NCBI GenBank assembly: GCA_011109175.1
Contig: RDEW01000070.1
Span: forward strand, 11,055 to 75,054
Source: Dicyema japonicum
Lineage: Eukaryota; Dicyemida; Rhombozoa; Dicyemidae
DNA: 64,000 bases
Direction: 5' to 3'
The translations under genes and the position numbers were made by a program. Positions 1 through 12,206 of this stretch are shown here, in pieces (positions within the stretch are counted from its first letter, which is position 1; every line of letters starts with the position of its first letter). The notes below the pieces were generated by a model. It ran no database searches. It was not told the DNA's origin and saw only the letters and a program-made list of their open reading frames with translations.

Positions 1-2690
1 AAATTTAAAATATAATTTCATTATTATTTTAAAATAAATTCAAATAATAAAACGTCCCTAGTGAAGTAACACCAACATTAAAGGAAGTTGAAACGTTGTC
101 TATCGTCTTACAGGAATTAAGGTTCAGTATAAAACTCATTTTAAATAGATTGGTTCTTGTTTTTCCCTAGTGGCATTTAAGGCAGCAAAAATAGATTCGA
201 CCAAAGAACTAGAGAATTATATATCTGATTTTTAACCGTAGAAGGTATCAAAATGAGGGAGTTAGAAGTTTCGTGAGGACATAGATACCGCTCTATGATG
301 TTGCAGACTTCAAATGAGAGGACAGAAAACTTGAACAACCAAATGAGAGGACGAAGTGTCGCAATAATCCGAACGAAGTAACCTTTTTTATTTTATAACT
401 TGGTTTTTTTCGCTTTTAGTTTATATGTTGCGTTTTTATTTCTGTTTACCGCCGCATTCATTGGATACGAACAGAGAGCAATTTTATGCGACTGGTCGTT
501 CGCTCAAAGACAGACGTCTAACGAGAGGTCCAGATAGGATTTCTCCTCTTTCGCTTTGGCGATCGATCTGTCGCACGTAGCACGTTTCCTGTTGTGATGT
601 TCAAAAACCAAAGAGCTGAATTCTTTTGGAAACGAAAAATTGCTCACTTATTGTTCCACCAAAATCTATTCTTATTTGCGTGACTTGAGAGAAGACAAAG
701 TACAGTCCCACTCCTGCTCTTAATTTTTCTTTCTGAGCTGTGTGTGGTTGTCCGTTTATCCGACATAACCGAATTCGTTTAGTGATTGTCCAACATGCAT
801 CTTCAGGTAACCTGAAAAACTTCCGCTTTAAGCGAAGAATCCTTAAATTAGATCAGGATATCGCGGAGATGAACGTCTGCTCTATATCTCCCGTATACTG
901 AAGTCAAGAAGAATAACGATCCTGTTATGAATCCAGGCCGCTATCTGCCTTACCTGTGTTACTACGAAGCCTTTGTGTTATCTCGAGATCGTCAGTGGTT
1001 GATGCTTCAAATATTTGCCTCTGAAATTCTAATTGAGACAAGTATTACGTTGAAAATATTAACCTTCTACGAATGATTGTTATCACGGCTTGTATAAAGA
1101 TGACATGGAGTGTTATATTATTGAAAAACCAATTTTGAATTCTTTCATAGTTTTTCACTTTATTATTTTTGATTTCTTGAAAGCTACTCAATCTGAATTG
1201 GTTCATAAGGCATCTCAAAACGGTTAAGTCTTTATGACGGGTTCCATAATCCTTTACCATAAGAACCAAAAAATTAATTATAAAATACTTTATCTCATGT
1301 CTAGAACATGCAAGTTTTTATAACTCTTGCAGAATGATAGGTTTCTGATATCGACTCTTGAGGCTTCTCCATTCATTTTCTCTCCGAAATATCTTTCATA
1401 TTTTATTAATAGCTGTCCTGACTTGAGAAATCCTATTGGAGATACCTCCTTCTCTATTAAGTGGATACAGTCGATAATGGTTCCGATCTATACCGACACA
1501 TCAAATTTGAGAAATACATCTTCAATGATGTCCGGGTTCAAGCTTATATAAAGTTCCTGAAGAGATAGTCACTTCCAATATCCCACAAGGTCTTTGATAT
1601 ATTCCACATGGACAGGGAGTGGAGACGAAACAAAAAAAGTTTGTCCTCTCCATTATGACAGAAATAATTATTACTCTTCGAATTAAGATTGACTAATATG
1701 GTATAGAGATACTTGTTGTAGAACTGAGAGATCTCTGTAGAACATTCTCTAGATTCTTCGAGTATTGATCCCGACAAGTCGTGTGAGTATAGGATATTTG
1801 AAATTTTGATGGCTCCCATATTAGAGGTTACGAGATCTGTGCAAACATATTTCTGGACCATTCGCAAATGAAGGATCATGAAGGATCGACTTTGAATAAT
1901 TCTCAAAATTGACTCTACCCTTATCAGTTTTATTGGCAAAAACTCATGTTAAAGAACTTCTAGCCTTCGCCCTGTCCTCCTCAGCAGCTCCAGGAAAAAG
2001 GGACGTAATCAATGGCTTCTTTGCTACAGCTATTCGTTTTGTACTTTCTTAAAATCTTTTCTTCCTTAATATTTTTCACACGAGCCATTCTCCGAGAACT
2101 TTTACAAATAACATAACAACTTTAATAAGTCAGAACTGAAGAGTTAACTAAAGGGTTTATTACACAGTCTTGCCTTCATCGTTTCGATACTTCGCATGAA
2201 CCCATCTCCTTTATTATTAAACGCTAGTATCTCCAGAACCTATATGTCCAAAGATATAGGACCTTCTCCAGTTGGTTCTTCCCCAGTAGATCCAAATTCG
2301 CATGTAGGGTGGAGTAATTTGGGTACCAGGTCCAATGTGGAGAGAATTCAAAGTCACTGAACCAGTAGGTCCAAATGCTGGTTGGTCCAGACGCCAATTG
2401 GTAAATTCAAACGTAAAATCGAACGAAAACTTATTAAACAAACGTAGGAGTTAGATTAGAGCTATTTTAATATTCCTACATCTATGGTCTGGACACTTCA
2501 CAAGTCTTGATTTGGATCGAACGGGTGGTCCCTCGGGTGCAAACAAACTGATAAGCATGCTAGTTTAACAGAGTCTCAAGAGTCCAAGCAAGCCGTTATA
2601 ACAGTCAAACCCGTTAACCTGACTAAACCCGTAAAAAGAGCGTTTAAAGAAGGCCTGTTTTGAATCACTCAACTGAATGTGCAATTATTT
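1..2690. other. No recognisable gene
   Basis: Only short open frames (up to 131 codons) are present, and none has a domain or motif I recognise. Positions 2260-2405 carry several copies of a GGTCCA-type short motif but no clear repeat unit. The stretch is probably intergenic sequence with transposon debris too decayed to name. Confidence 0.4.
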
Positions 2691-2693
2691 ATT

Positions 2694-2800
2694 TATTTAA
2701 TAACCCGAAAAGGGAACACCAAGAAAGAAGGAGTAATCCAACTAATTAAGTGATCCCAGTACGCCTCAACAGAATCGAGAGGTTTTTCCTGTGTTCCTCC
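2694..2800 (-). repeat. Dispersed repeat with (AATAAAT)n end
   Basis: A short ATTT-rich tail is followed by a block containing CCAACTAATTAAGTGATCCC. Related blocks (ACCAATAACTAA...GTGATCCCGGC or similar) lie near 17583-17655, 28575-28640 and 31150-31215, also beside AT-rich tails. This looks like the 3' end of a retroelement family in minus orientation. The family is not identified. Confidence 0.35.
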
Positions 2801-3209
2801 AGATTACCACGGGAATGTGCAATAATAAAAGATCAACAATAACAATTTATTAACAAAAAAGTTAAGGATATTAGTAATTAAGCGCAATAATTTTGACATA
2901 TTAAAGCTTCAATTTAGGTCAGTGAATAATTTAATCAATAAATATTAATGGCTATCTACAAGTCAGAGGAAGATTACAAATGTATTTTTTTCATTTTAGT
3001 TAATCTCTCAATGTATTTCACTTTCATTGATTCATATAAGCTTGATTGCTCTAAAAATAAGTGTGCTGATAGTCGTCTGGAAGAAATGGGAGAGGATCGT
3101 TTGTCTCGAAGCTGAATGGATTGATTAATGCAATTATCTTAATTATGACTATTACTCATCAAAATAGAATATTTTATTAACCCAAATAGAATCCTGAAAA
3201 TATCAATGA
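2801..3209. other. AT-rich intergenic stretch
   Basis: AT-rich sequence downstream of the glutaredoxin gene. I see no coding or repeat signal in it. Confidence 0.4.
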
Positions 3210-3702
3210 TTAACTTTTGTTATACTCTTCTACCAATTTGTTGGTTTTATCGAGCTCAGCGATTTTGTCGTGGTCACCAATGAACATTCCTTTAAAGAAA
3301 ATCAACGGAACCTAAGATTTTTAAAATCAGACATACAGTCCGCTTCCCTGTGATTTTTTCCAGAACATCATTTATTTCATTTAATTTTGGTTCCTTGTCA
3401 ATCACCCACTCAGTGTAATAGGGAATAGAGTCCACGTGTTTCTTCAATATTTTTGCTGCCGCCGTAGAATACATACAATGTGATTTCGTCACAATAAGAC
3501 TTTGTTTGTTATTATTTTACAGCTGACGAGTTGGGTCACATTTTTTGAATCTATAATTATTTAGAACTATTACAGTCACAGTTGTTACCTAAATTGATAA
3601 ATGGACTGTACTTTGCATAAAAAGGTAAAAAATAATCAGGATGGCGGCAATTGAACCAATAATTAATTTTTTTACTGTTTTGTGGATAAAGCGAGATATC
3701 AT
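3210..3702 (-). CDS. Membrane-anchored monothiol-type glutaredoxin, copy 1 (possible 1-nt frameshift)
   Basis: Glutaredoxins reduce disulfides or handle Fe-S clusters using glutathione. The model begins with ATG at 3702 and encodes a basic start, then a hydrophobic anchor (about residues 13-30, ending IAAILIIFYLFM). The thioredoxin fold follows: an active-site region SHCMYS (C-x-x-S, so monothiol-like), the TEWVIDKEP stretch, and the diagnostic TVP turn followed by KGMFIGDHD. The TVP turn appears only after removing a 25-nt GT-AG intron at 3312-3336. Two more introns of 23 nt in the N-terminal part give a continuous frame. One base appears to be missing between the NK and LIVTKSHC segments compared with copy 2 (12207-12708). 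This is either an assembly error or early decay. The anchor suggests a secretory-pathway glutaredoxin. Confidence 0.7.
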
Positions 3703-4186
3703 GTCAATATTGAATTAATGAAATTTTAAATATTTATTCGAAATTAATATTTAAAATTAAATTAATATTTATTTTAAGTTATAAATTTTAAAATAAAATA
3801 TGTCATCACTGGGTCACTCTCCCAGTGGTCCGCAACAAGGATCTTAATATGATCGGTAAGGAATTGAAATGTACAGACGACTTAGAAAACTTACGGTCGC
3901 ATGCCATAGACAGAGTCCACTGGAGTCGTCTAGTATTTGGGTCTTAAATTTGTGGCACAAACGGCACCTTAGATAATTTAATGTTCACTTATTCTGAGAA
4001 CTTCCTTTTTATTAAATTCCCGGACATACCGAAACGGAAAAAATGGAGGGTTTTATCATTTTTGATATTTTTTACGGTATTGGCATTAAAATGACCATTA
4101 TCGTTGGTTTCGAAGTTTGGTCTCTGACAGACAAACAATTGTTAATTTTTTAAACTATGATTCCCGTGAAATTTGGCTAGAAAGAA
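3703..4186. other. AT-rich intergenic stretch
   Basis: No coding or repeat signal recognised. The first ~100 bases are almost pure AT. Confidence 0.4.
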
Positions 4187-4562
4187 GTTTCCGTTAAGGT
4201 TCAGTGATCAGTCCTTTATTATTCAACATTGAGTTGCCTTTTCAGGAATTGGCTGACGCTCACGAATCATAATTTGTGATGTCTCTTCAAACCCAATGCT
4301 ATCGAGAGACAGTTGAAGCGACAAGAAAGAGATCGAAGATTAGTTCAATGGAAACTTTTAGTCTCACGAGAAGTCTGGTCTTTTAAGTGTTATAGAAAGA
4401 AGGACGTATAACCAAATTACTTGTTACCAGATATACCTCGAAAAGAAGACTGAAATAACTTGACCTCTTTTTATGAGTTTATGGAAAAGCGAAAACACGC
4501 AAGGAAAGCACGAGCGCTGTACGCTTGAGTCGGAGACCTTAATTATGCTTCAACTCCGTGAT
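4187..4562 (+). mobile_element. LINE reverse-transcriptase relic (repeat copy A)
   Basis: The first ~80 bases decode in pieces to a decayed version of the reverse-transcriptase motif around the second catalytic region (..LLFNIELPFQEL..). From about 4270 to 4555 the DNA matches 10618-10855 at roughly three-quarters identity, including shared blocks GATGTCTCTTCAA and GAAGAAGACTGAAATA. All frames are broken. Confidence 0.4.
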
Positions 4563-5741
4563 TCTTCCATGAATGTTATATGGTTTTAAGGGATGGTATG
4601 ACTCAAAAAAGAGGGTATCAAATCTCATAAATTTGAAAAAATAACGGAAATTTACTTTGAAGCTCACATAAGTGATAAATTTTCATGAGCAATTATTCTA
4701 TGGTGGCAAGGTTGGTTGAATTATCGAGAATCTCTTCGATGATTCTATGACTACAATAGACTATCTGGGAGTTATCTAAGATGATAACCATATAGTTGAG
4801 CTTCATCCAGGGGATATGTCGTGAGTAGAAGTTGGTTGTCAATTCCTGCAGCATAAGGACACCATGAAATATTTTTCTTGGCGAAAACTAATTTTAGGCG
4901 TGAAAAGATTCAGACAATTAGCATATTTTGATTTATATCATTTAGTTAGAAATAATTTGAAAATTGTTTTCCATAAACATGAGACTTGTGTTCTAGAAAC
5001 GTCTATTTCTCATTCTCGGCTCTCATTTTTGTGATTGACATGTTTCCTCAACAGTGATTTCTATTGTTTTGGTTGTGAATGACATTTCTTAAATTTTAAG
5101 CAAACTCGTTGTTTTTCAAAGTGAAATCTGTTGATTAAAACTAAGTCTACTTATTCTTTCTCACCAAGCAGGATTCTTTAAAGAGGATGAACTCCAAGTC
5201 TATAGTGCGCGTACCGGTTTCTTTCACTAGGGGGACTTTTTTAGAACTGATTATTCTTATCTATTGTCAATATTTTCTTCATTTTTCAAATCTTTCTTTT
5301 GTTTGTTTTCTGTCACGTATGGTAGAAGAGATCAAAACAAAAGGATATTTCTGGAAAAATATCAGACAATTCACATGAGAATTGTCACCGACTCTACCAA
5401 CTGTGTGAGAAACTAACTATCCACACTTTCCATGAAAGAATTATTGATCTGGTTATGAAAATCCGTTTGCGTCAGAATGTATCCACAAATTCCCTAGAAA
5501 CGCTGAGGTTCAACTATTTATGTTTGGTTCTCCCTCAACGATTAGTCATAACAACTGCTCCTTACTTAAAGTATGTATCCTGTCTGGGAGAAGCTATAGC
5601 TAATATGGCTCATTGTAAGTGCAGTATTAATATAGGTTTGTCATTAATCTTAAATTATTAATTTTAAATTTTCCAAATTATTAAATTATATTAATTTAAA
5701 TTAATTATGATTATAAAATATTAATAAAAGAAGACCTATAA
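4563..5741. other. No recognisable gene
   Basis: Two short plus-strand frames (5187-5378, 5455-5661) have no motif I recognise and do not join through plausible introns. Positions 5650-5730 are nearly pure AT, directly upstream of gene A. Confidence 0.35.
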
Positions 5742-6607
5742 ATGACTTTATTCTCGTGTGGATGTGAATTATTAATTATTTTTATGAGTCCTGTAATTCT
5801 ACATCAAATGATATATACTAATTTCTTGATGAATCATTCAAATAACTATATGAAGTCATGCTATCCTGTAGAATCAAGATCCATTGGTTGGAATGTAAAA
5901 AATGAATCATTTTTATTTGCGAATATAATCGTAAAATATAAAAAAGGGGATAATGTATTTTTACTTTAATTATTAGAAAATGAATTATATGTTGAATAAG
6001 GAAAATGCAAAATTACAAAGAATCTCATCACAAGATAAGATTGTTCTTGTTTTAATTTCACGAGATGTTAAAATATATTTCACATTTTGTTTAACGTCAG
6101 AAAAGATATATTACCCTGAGAAGATAGAGCTATCTATTTGTATTACACTTGTTCATTCTTAGATAATAATAATTACACGATTACACTCGATAAGCAAATT
6201 ATTTATAAAACCAAAGATTATTACTGTCAAATGATTTATAAACTATTTTCTGTGGATGTCTATCTCAAAATTTCATGTTTAAAAACCATAATAACCAATG
6301 GCGGAAAACCTAACAGATTTGGTAAAAATAGTTTTTATTTATTTTAGCGAAATTTTGTTCAAATTCGTCTGAAAATTTCTCTCCAAATATTAAGCATACT
6401 GAAATTGAATCTCAACCGTCTACTCAAGCGATAATTTCAAATATTAATAATACTCCAATCAAAAGTAAGTCACCTAACCGAAAAGTGATAATCACCACTA
6501 TTACTTTTTTCATATTTATTGCAATAATAATCATTGCCGGTGTTTATTACAAGAGAAGGAGGGAAAGACCTATTCAACTTAGTAGAGATATATTACTTAA
6601 ATTTTAA
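5742..6607 (+). CDS. Orphan type I membrane protein A
   Basis: I do not recognise the family. The ATG at 5742 opens a hydrophobic N-terminus (about residues 8-21, LLIIFMSPVILHQ) that reads as a signal peptide. Three GT-AG introns restore one frame to the stop at 6605-6607: 5956-5977 (22 nt), 6140-6162 (23 nt) and 6322-6347 (26 nt). The ectodomain is rich in N, K, I and Y with a few cysteines. A Ser/Thr/Asn-rich stalk follows, then a single membrane helix (VIITTITFFIFIAIIIIAGVYY) and a short basic tail KRRRERPIQLSRDILLKF. The architecture matches genes C and E, but sequence similarity is weak. A host-facing or adhesive surface role is only a guess. Confidence 0.65.
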
Positions 6608-7060
6608 TATTTCATTTTAAATTTTTCATGGGTTTTTTTCCTAATTTTATCTTGTGCTTAATCTAAAATTGGACAATGTTAAAATATATTTGGAAACGAA
6701 ATTTGTCTAATGTGCATGTGAATACTCGCTAATTGAATCAGGCTTGGAATTTTCTGGAGTTAGAATTTTCCAGACTGTTCATTGAAGGTCAGTAAGGGTT
6801 CTTCGATGTATCTGCGGTAGTGGATTTAACTAATGGAAAGGTTTGGTGGTAGGTCAAGCGATTGTTGATGATATTGTTAGCTCTTTATCTCAAAGTGGTC
6901 ACCCAAAAACAGGATCTTTGACTCCCACTGTTAGTGGTGGGAGGCAATTTAAACTTTCAATGCTCAATTTTGTACCTGCTGTAGTTTTTGTAAGCGGGAG
7001 AGCGATAAACCTCGAATCCAGTCTGGAGGGCATAATTCAGAGTCGTCCTGATGAATCGTT
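6608..7060. other. No recognisable gene
   Basis: Short frame at 6843-7064 without known motifs. It may be the extreme 3' part of the decayed LINE that follows. Confidence 0.3.
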
Positions 7061-7640
7061 TTAAAAAAAGGTGATATACTTTTTTTTCTCGCCTATTCTA
7101 ATGCCCAGCTAAAACTTGAAGGATATTGATTTTTGCTTTGCTTCAGTGCAAAATTGTTCTGAGTGTTTGTTAAAGCAGAGTTGTTAAACATGAGAATTTT
7201 TTCGATCTGGGGTAAATAGGGTTTTTGAAGTTTTCGACGTGGGTGGATAGTCTCATCCAGTTTGATGGTTTGGACATTTTTTAGGTCATTTGGACATTTC
7301 TATTCTTGATGCAATTATAAGATCGTCGACGTAGGATAGAATAAAACATTTTCTTAGTCATTGGAATGTAACTGAAGAGAAGATTAGAGTGAAGGGAAAA
7401 AACAGATCCCTGAGGAACTCAGTGTGGAGGTAACTAATCAGGACACAGGGAAGTATAAACAAGTCCGACCTATTCGTCCAGAAAAAAATCGTGATCCAGG
7501 ACAGCAAAACTGAGGATATTTGATGACACTCTTATTTTAGACACCACATGAGAATTCGGTCAGCTACTTTTGCCAGGTCGATTGGAGCAAGAACAGTGTC
7601 ACATGTATCGCTCGTGACGAATGGGCCACTAGTTACGTTT
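7060..7640 (-). mobile_element. Decayed LINE reverse-transcriptase relic
   Basis: On the minus strand the catalytic box FILSYVDDLIIAS is readable, with the YVDD codons at 7322-7333. It is preceded, across frameshifts, by fragments resembling the VPQGSVLSPF/LF box of LINE reverse transcriptases. No frame stays open across the domain, so this is a dead copy. It resembles the APE-type LINEs at 17.5-19.6 and 23.0-24.6 kb, though too decayed to assign. Confidence 0.5.
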
Positions 7641-8070
7641 TTTGAACTTGAAAAAGAAAATTGTTCCTGCACGTTCAATTCCTGGCTAGCCCTTGACGTC
7701 TGCTTGGAACACTGAAGCCGATGTGGTTGGATGGTCGACAGGAAAACAATGCATACGCTCTCATGCAGACAGAGCGCCGGGAGATTCCCTTGTCACGCCA
7801 TGTTAAACTCGACAGTTATCAGGGCTTCGAAGACGACGGGGTACTTGCCTAGTGGAACCCGTCGGTGTTGACAGAGGTGCTGGCAAGAGGCGGAGGTGTC
7901 TTGTCTGGGATTCAACTTAAACTTATAAATTAATTGAGAGATTAAAATTAGTTGATGGTTCAAGGTTAGACAAACCACAGAAATGTAACAAGTCCCCATA
8001 GGTAACTGGTTGACACGTGAAGGTTAGTAAAATTGACGGTCGTAAATTATTAACGTTCAAAAATCAAGAA
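7641..8070. other. No recognisable gene
   Basis: Unusually GC-rich for the window around 7770-7910, so it may be older transposon sequence. No motif recognised. Confidence 0.3.
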
Positions 8071-8423
8071 TTAATTACTAATTAAAGGTATATCTGAAGT
8101 ATCTTCTCTGTGATTTAAATTGACATATATCATCACAAAAATTCCAAAAAAGAATGAAAGTACAAATCCAGCAATGATGAACCCGAATCGACTCAAAGTG
8201 TTAGATCTGTTCATTATTTCGCGGATCCGTTCATTGGTTGAATATTTAATCACTTTCACGTCATTAATTTTGATATTCCTTCTATCCACAAAATTTTTGC
8301 GTGAAAGTTTAATTACTTTGGCATTTTTTCGGCTATTTTTATTTTTCACACGTAGACAGTGCAATTATCGTCTAATATTAATTTGAAATAAACCCTTCCC
8401 AGTAAAATTCTGAATTTTGTCAT
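8071..8423 (-). CDS. Orphan single-pass membrane protein B
   Basis: Small predicted protein of about 100 residues with no known family. With the ATG at 8423, a 22-nt intron and then a 25-nt (or, in the same frame, 19-nt) intron join a short hydrophobic N-terminus (MTKFRILLGR.TIIAL) to a basic middle and a C-terminal helix IIAGFVLSFFFGIFVMIYV. The tail NHREDTSDIPLISN follows. The helix and tail are about three-quarters identical at DNA level to gene D (around 22135-22241), and the tail end S-D-I-P-L-I recurs in C and D. The acidic residue before the LI pair resembles a dileucine-type sorting signal; that is inference. Upstream exons may be missing. Confidence 0.55.
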
Positions 8424-8929
8424 TTCTCAAAAATTGAAATTTAAAATTCCTAATTCTAAGAAAAAAGGAAAATTTTTAAAGCTCAACTCGGGGCATTTAC
8501 AATATCCATTCCGCTTATGAGTCATGTTAACATTACGGCTGAGATAAGTATCTAATTAGACTCAATTGCTTACGGTTATCTCTACCAATTGATATTTGAG
8601 ACATTTTAGCTTTATTCTGATCAACTTCGACTTTGAAAGCTAATTGAAAGTGATTCATTTCAAAATGTACAAAGGAGGTATTCATTTCACTTATTGAACT
8701 AACTCGTACATTTTGCCAAATATTATAGATTTAGGCTAAAATTATATTTTGCATACTTTTCCCGCTTCTAAATAAATCAGCGATATATTTCCTTCGAGAA
8801 TTGCTCCAGCGAAATTGTTGTTTTTAAAAATCCATGTATGTGAAACAAGTTGTTGAATATTAAAGAAGTTTAAGTAAATGAAGATATCTAAGAAATAAAA
8901 TCAATCTGTCAAACTAGTTAACTGGTTCA
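8424..8929. other. AT-rich intergenic stretch
   Basis: No coding or repeat signal recognised between gene B and the SINE. Confidence 0.4.
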
Positions 8930-8941
8930 TTAGACATACTA

Positions 8942-9272
8942 ATAATAATAAAGCCTTTTCACGAGAGCCAAAGTATTTTATAGCTCCGCATAGGCAGGAC
9001 ACACACTTTATTTAAGTAAAGAACGGTTAATTTTAACTAATCGTAGAGGGAGAACCAAGGAATGCTCTTCACTTCTTTGTTTTTTTCTTTTTCATGTGTG
9101 TATGTCCTTTTGACTATCCAGTTCCGCAGTGAATCTCCACTGATGACGGTTTCACTCGTCAAACACATTCCGCATCGTATGCGTGGAACCTATCAGCAGG
9201 TGAACAGCAGCGAGATTCGAACCCGTAGCCTAAGCCACTTAAGCCCGACACCTAACCACTAAGCCATCCGGC
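8942..9272 (-). mobile_element. Complete tRNA-derived SINE with 12-bp target duplication
   Basis: Read on the minus strand, the element starts with a tRNA-like head: an A-box-like GGATGGCTTAGTGGTTAGG and a good B box GGTTCGAATCTC (plus coordinates about 9210-9272). A body of ~200 bases follows. The 3' end has TATGCGGAGCTATAAAATAC, GGCTCTCGTGAAAAGG and a short (ATT)n tail. The perfect 12-bp repeat TTAGACATACTA flanks it at 8930-8941 and 9273-9284. The last ~45 bases match the 3' end of the LINE at 55151-55205, so that LINE probably supplies the retrotransposition machinery. Partial copies lie at 12850-13050, 16010-16135 and 26209-26330. Confidence 0.85.
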
Positions 9273-9599
9273 TTAGACATACTATTTAAAAATTATTTAA
9301 ATTTAAAATAATTCATATAAAATTTATTTAATTTTTTATTGATAAAAATTAATTATCGGTAATTTTACTAAATATGATTGCTAACTTACTTAAACAATTT
9401 TAGAAAATACTGAATTTTCTCGTTCATGCAAAATCTTAACTTACTTTAACTAATTTTAAAAATACAGAATTTTCTCGTTCATGCCAAATCTAATTTATAC
9501 GAAAGATCTGAAGAAAGAGTGAAGATTACAGCATCGCTTTTTCATTTGCTTTGACCCATATTTACACTGTTCTATTTTGAACGATCCGAGTAGCATTAT

Positions 9600-10440
9600 T
9601 CGCATTTTCGAGCTCTTATCTCAAGGGCTTTTGACACAGTAAACAGAAGCAAGCTGATGAAGGTTATCGAAAAGATGCCAATCAAAAATCCATTTAATAA
9701 GCATGTTGGTGGACGACACCCGCCACGCAATCAAACTGTTAATGCAAACCAGAGAAATTCACTATTTACAAAGACATCAAGAAAATAGAGTTCTACAAAA
9801 TTTATTCTCCGAATAGTTTTTATATATACATACCTGAAAAAACCGAATAAAAATATGACACGAAAGATGAGACTGTCGGAATGTAAGAAACTGGAAATTT
9901 AAGTTACTCAGATCCTGTCTAACGACAAACCTACAAGAGCAGAAACGCGTCTGAGAGTCCACAATGTTTTCGCAGTCCCAATTCTAATATATATTGCAAC
10001 CACATGGGGATTATCAAATAATGACTTATTAAAATCTACTCTTTCGGCAGAAGTAAAATACGGGTGGTCATTGGTGGTCAATGGCCAAAAAGACCACCAA
10101 CCGAACAATTACAAGATCAAGAAACTGTCCCAAATAATCATCAAAAAATCTATGGATACCTATCGGACACATACTACACCGCAACCCTACAACTCCAGCG
10201 AATATGCAATGGAAGTATATTTCACGAAAAAAACCCCAAAATTCAAGGGCAGGCAAGAATAACTCTCCCTGTTGTCCTTAACGCTGACCTAACAAAATCA
10301 ATAGTAAACTCCTCACACAGATCTCGACAACCTACGAAAAAGGCACGGAACAGAGAGCCTGAAAGAAATTAGTTGTCCAGATCTGTCAGGTGGACAAAAA
10401 ATCATTTCTCAAACAGTGCTTTTAATAATACTAATAAACT
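9600..10440 (+). mobile_element. Decayed LINE fragment (RT and C-terminal region)
   Basis: Fragments in different frames read RAFDTVNRSKLMKVIEKM (reverse-transcriptase motif A region, about 9605-9680) and, near 10195-10300, YAMEVYF..KFKGR..ITLPVVLNADL. The latter matches the C-terminal region of the LINE at 55.2-56.5 kb. The order is correct for one plus-strand element with a large internal deletion and several frameshifts. Confidence 0.6.
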
Positions 10441-10613
10441 CACTCTAGACAACCATTATGAAAACTCTCGTCTGAGAATGAAGTGATGTCAGTAGAGTAT
10501 AAAAACGAATAATGAAAAATCTTTCGTAGTGGATTGATTATTTCTTCAGGTGTTTTCGAAGTTGCTACTTAAACTACTGTCAACTTAGAAAACGAGATGA
10601 TGACTGCATCATA

Positions 10614-10860
10614 ATCTATGATGTCTCTTCAAGCACTATGGTATCTGAAAGAAGGATGAAAACGACAAGGAAGAGATCAAAGAGTGGTGCAATGGAAAGT
10701 TCCGGTCTGCTAAGAGTTATTGAAAGCTGGAGGATGACTAACCAAAGAGCTGTTGAAAGATATTCCTTGGAAGAAGACTGAAATACCTTGACCTCTTTAT
10801 TGATGAGTTTATGGAACATACGAAAACACACAAGCAAAGACAAGCGCTCTGCTTGCGTAA
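10614..10860 (+). mobile_element. LINE-derived repeat copy B
   Basis: Matches 4270-4560 (copy A) over about 240 bases. It sits just after a LINE fragment and is probably part of a reverse-transcriptase gene. All frames are interrupted. Confidence 0.4.
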
Positions 10861-11430
10861 GAATCTGAATCTGAAAATATCAAATTATTTTATACTCAAG
10901 AATTTCCAAAATTTTTCTAAAGCTAATGGTATCTCTTAAGTGCAACCAAATTTACTAAAAATCTGTAATTATGTGTTTATAGTAAACAAATTACGTGAAC
11001 CATCATATAAACTTCATATCTCTCAAATAATAATATTTGGGAAGTCGACGATATCTAGATTCCACTGCTCTCTCTAGATCTTAAAAAAATATCCGCAGAT
11101 TTTATAATTTCGTATTATTTCTTATTTATATCCCGACAATGTACAGAGTCTCGTAAATACAGTGATCCAAAAGGTATTGTCTGGAAGATTGAAATAGAAG
11201 CCTAACTCATCGCCAAAGAACGAAATATTCTTTCGGTGAAATGAAGGAATTGATCTTTTTTAATTTCTCATGAGTTAGATGGATCCGATGAGGCCACTAA
11301 AGGTAAGAAAAGAATCTTTGATTAAGTAGCCTATAGTACCACATGACACAAGAAGGTCAATCGAATATTTTATTTAACTCTTTTTTTTTCGAATTTTTTA
11401 ATTTTATTTAAATAACATTTATTTAAATAA
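10861..11430. other. Transposon debris, no gene
   Basis: Positions 11225-11340 show patchy similarity to 14878-15005 (shared TGGATCC/TAGATCC, GATGAGGCCACTA-like block). This suggests two remnants of the same retroelement. The rest shows nothing. Confidence 0.3.
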
Positions 11431-11443
11431 AAAGCACTTAATT

Positions 11444-11746
11444 TTAGGGAGCTTGCATGCCAATGCTGATTACTCTGACAATAGCTATCAATACGCTCTC
11501 GAAGCCATACAGTCTCATGTGGATTCCTGGTGATCGTCTGCTTGTGGGCAAGGATTTCTGACTTCTTACAGCAATAGGACAAACAAGTGACCTCCGAAAT
11601 ACTACATTACTTCTTTCTCTTATGATTCTCGGCTTCCTTGAAACATGACCTGGGTCCGAAACTGAAGAGACAAAATTTTGGAGATAATGTATCAACGTAG
11701 CATCCCAAATCAGGTTCCGACTATTAACAAAAGAGAATGTTGTCAT
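11444..11746 (-). mobile_element. Relic of restriction-like endonuclease (RLE) domain of an R2-like LINE
   Basis: The minus-strand frame begins MTTFSFVNSRNLIWDATL, a degraded match to the better copy at 27701-28093 (GMTLFPYTSGRSLVWDATCVDT). The spacing P/S-D...(about 12)...W-D is that of the PD-(D/E)xK endonuclease domain at the C-terminus of R2/NeSL-type LINEs. The remainder of the domain is out of frame. Another trace of the same segment lies at about 54925-55030. Confidence 0.5.
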
Positions 11747-11811
11747 CCCATCGGAACGTTTTCTATTCAGTGATTAAATTATAATGATAGCTAAAATCGA
11801 ACAAAATTCTT

Positions 11812-12088
11812 TTAGAGGATTATTATGACATTAAGGATGCAACTATCACAAGACAGGTCTTTTCGTAAACCCCACTTGTTCCTCCTTAGGGAGACTGATC
11901 CAAACCTTATCAACTGTGAAATTCTGACTCCTACATGCATTTTTATTTTCGAAAATTCGCGTATCCGATATTTTGAGTCCATAAAAAAGAGAAACTGTAA
12001 AATATATCCACCTTGATGGAATGAATACATTAGGTGTACTAAAGCTACGCCATTGTGCATGTGAGCTAGTGCTTAACTTTCCAACCAC
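11812..12088 (-). other. Two overlapping unassigned minus-strand frames
   Basis: Frames of ~80 codons (11812-12060 and 11846-12088) overlap here; a GT-AG pair could join them. I recognise no domain, so coding status is undecided. Confidence 0.2.
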
Positions 12089-12206
12089 CGTTAAGACTTC
12101 GACTACCAGATTTTAGAAGAGGATCTTTTGTCTTGAAACTACCGAAAGGATTAATCCAGGGTTAATATTTATATACTGCACATCGAAATGAAATGATTTA
12201 TTCCCG

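Noticed and set aside
2217-2441. 74-codon minus-strand frame with Gly/Pro/Thr/Trp-rich sequence
   Set aside because: No start context, homology or intron partner; composition follows short GGTCCA-type repeats.
8120-8386. 88-codon plus-strand frame opposite gene B
   Set aside because: It is the antisense shadow of gene B, whose minus-strand model has a membrane helix, introns and a paralogue.
9210-9272. Apparent tRNA gene on the minus strand
   Set aside because: It is the 5' head of a SINE bounded by target duplications, with no independent tRNA end.
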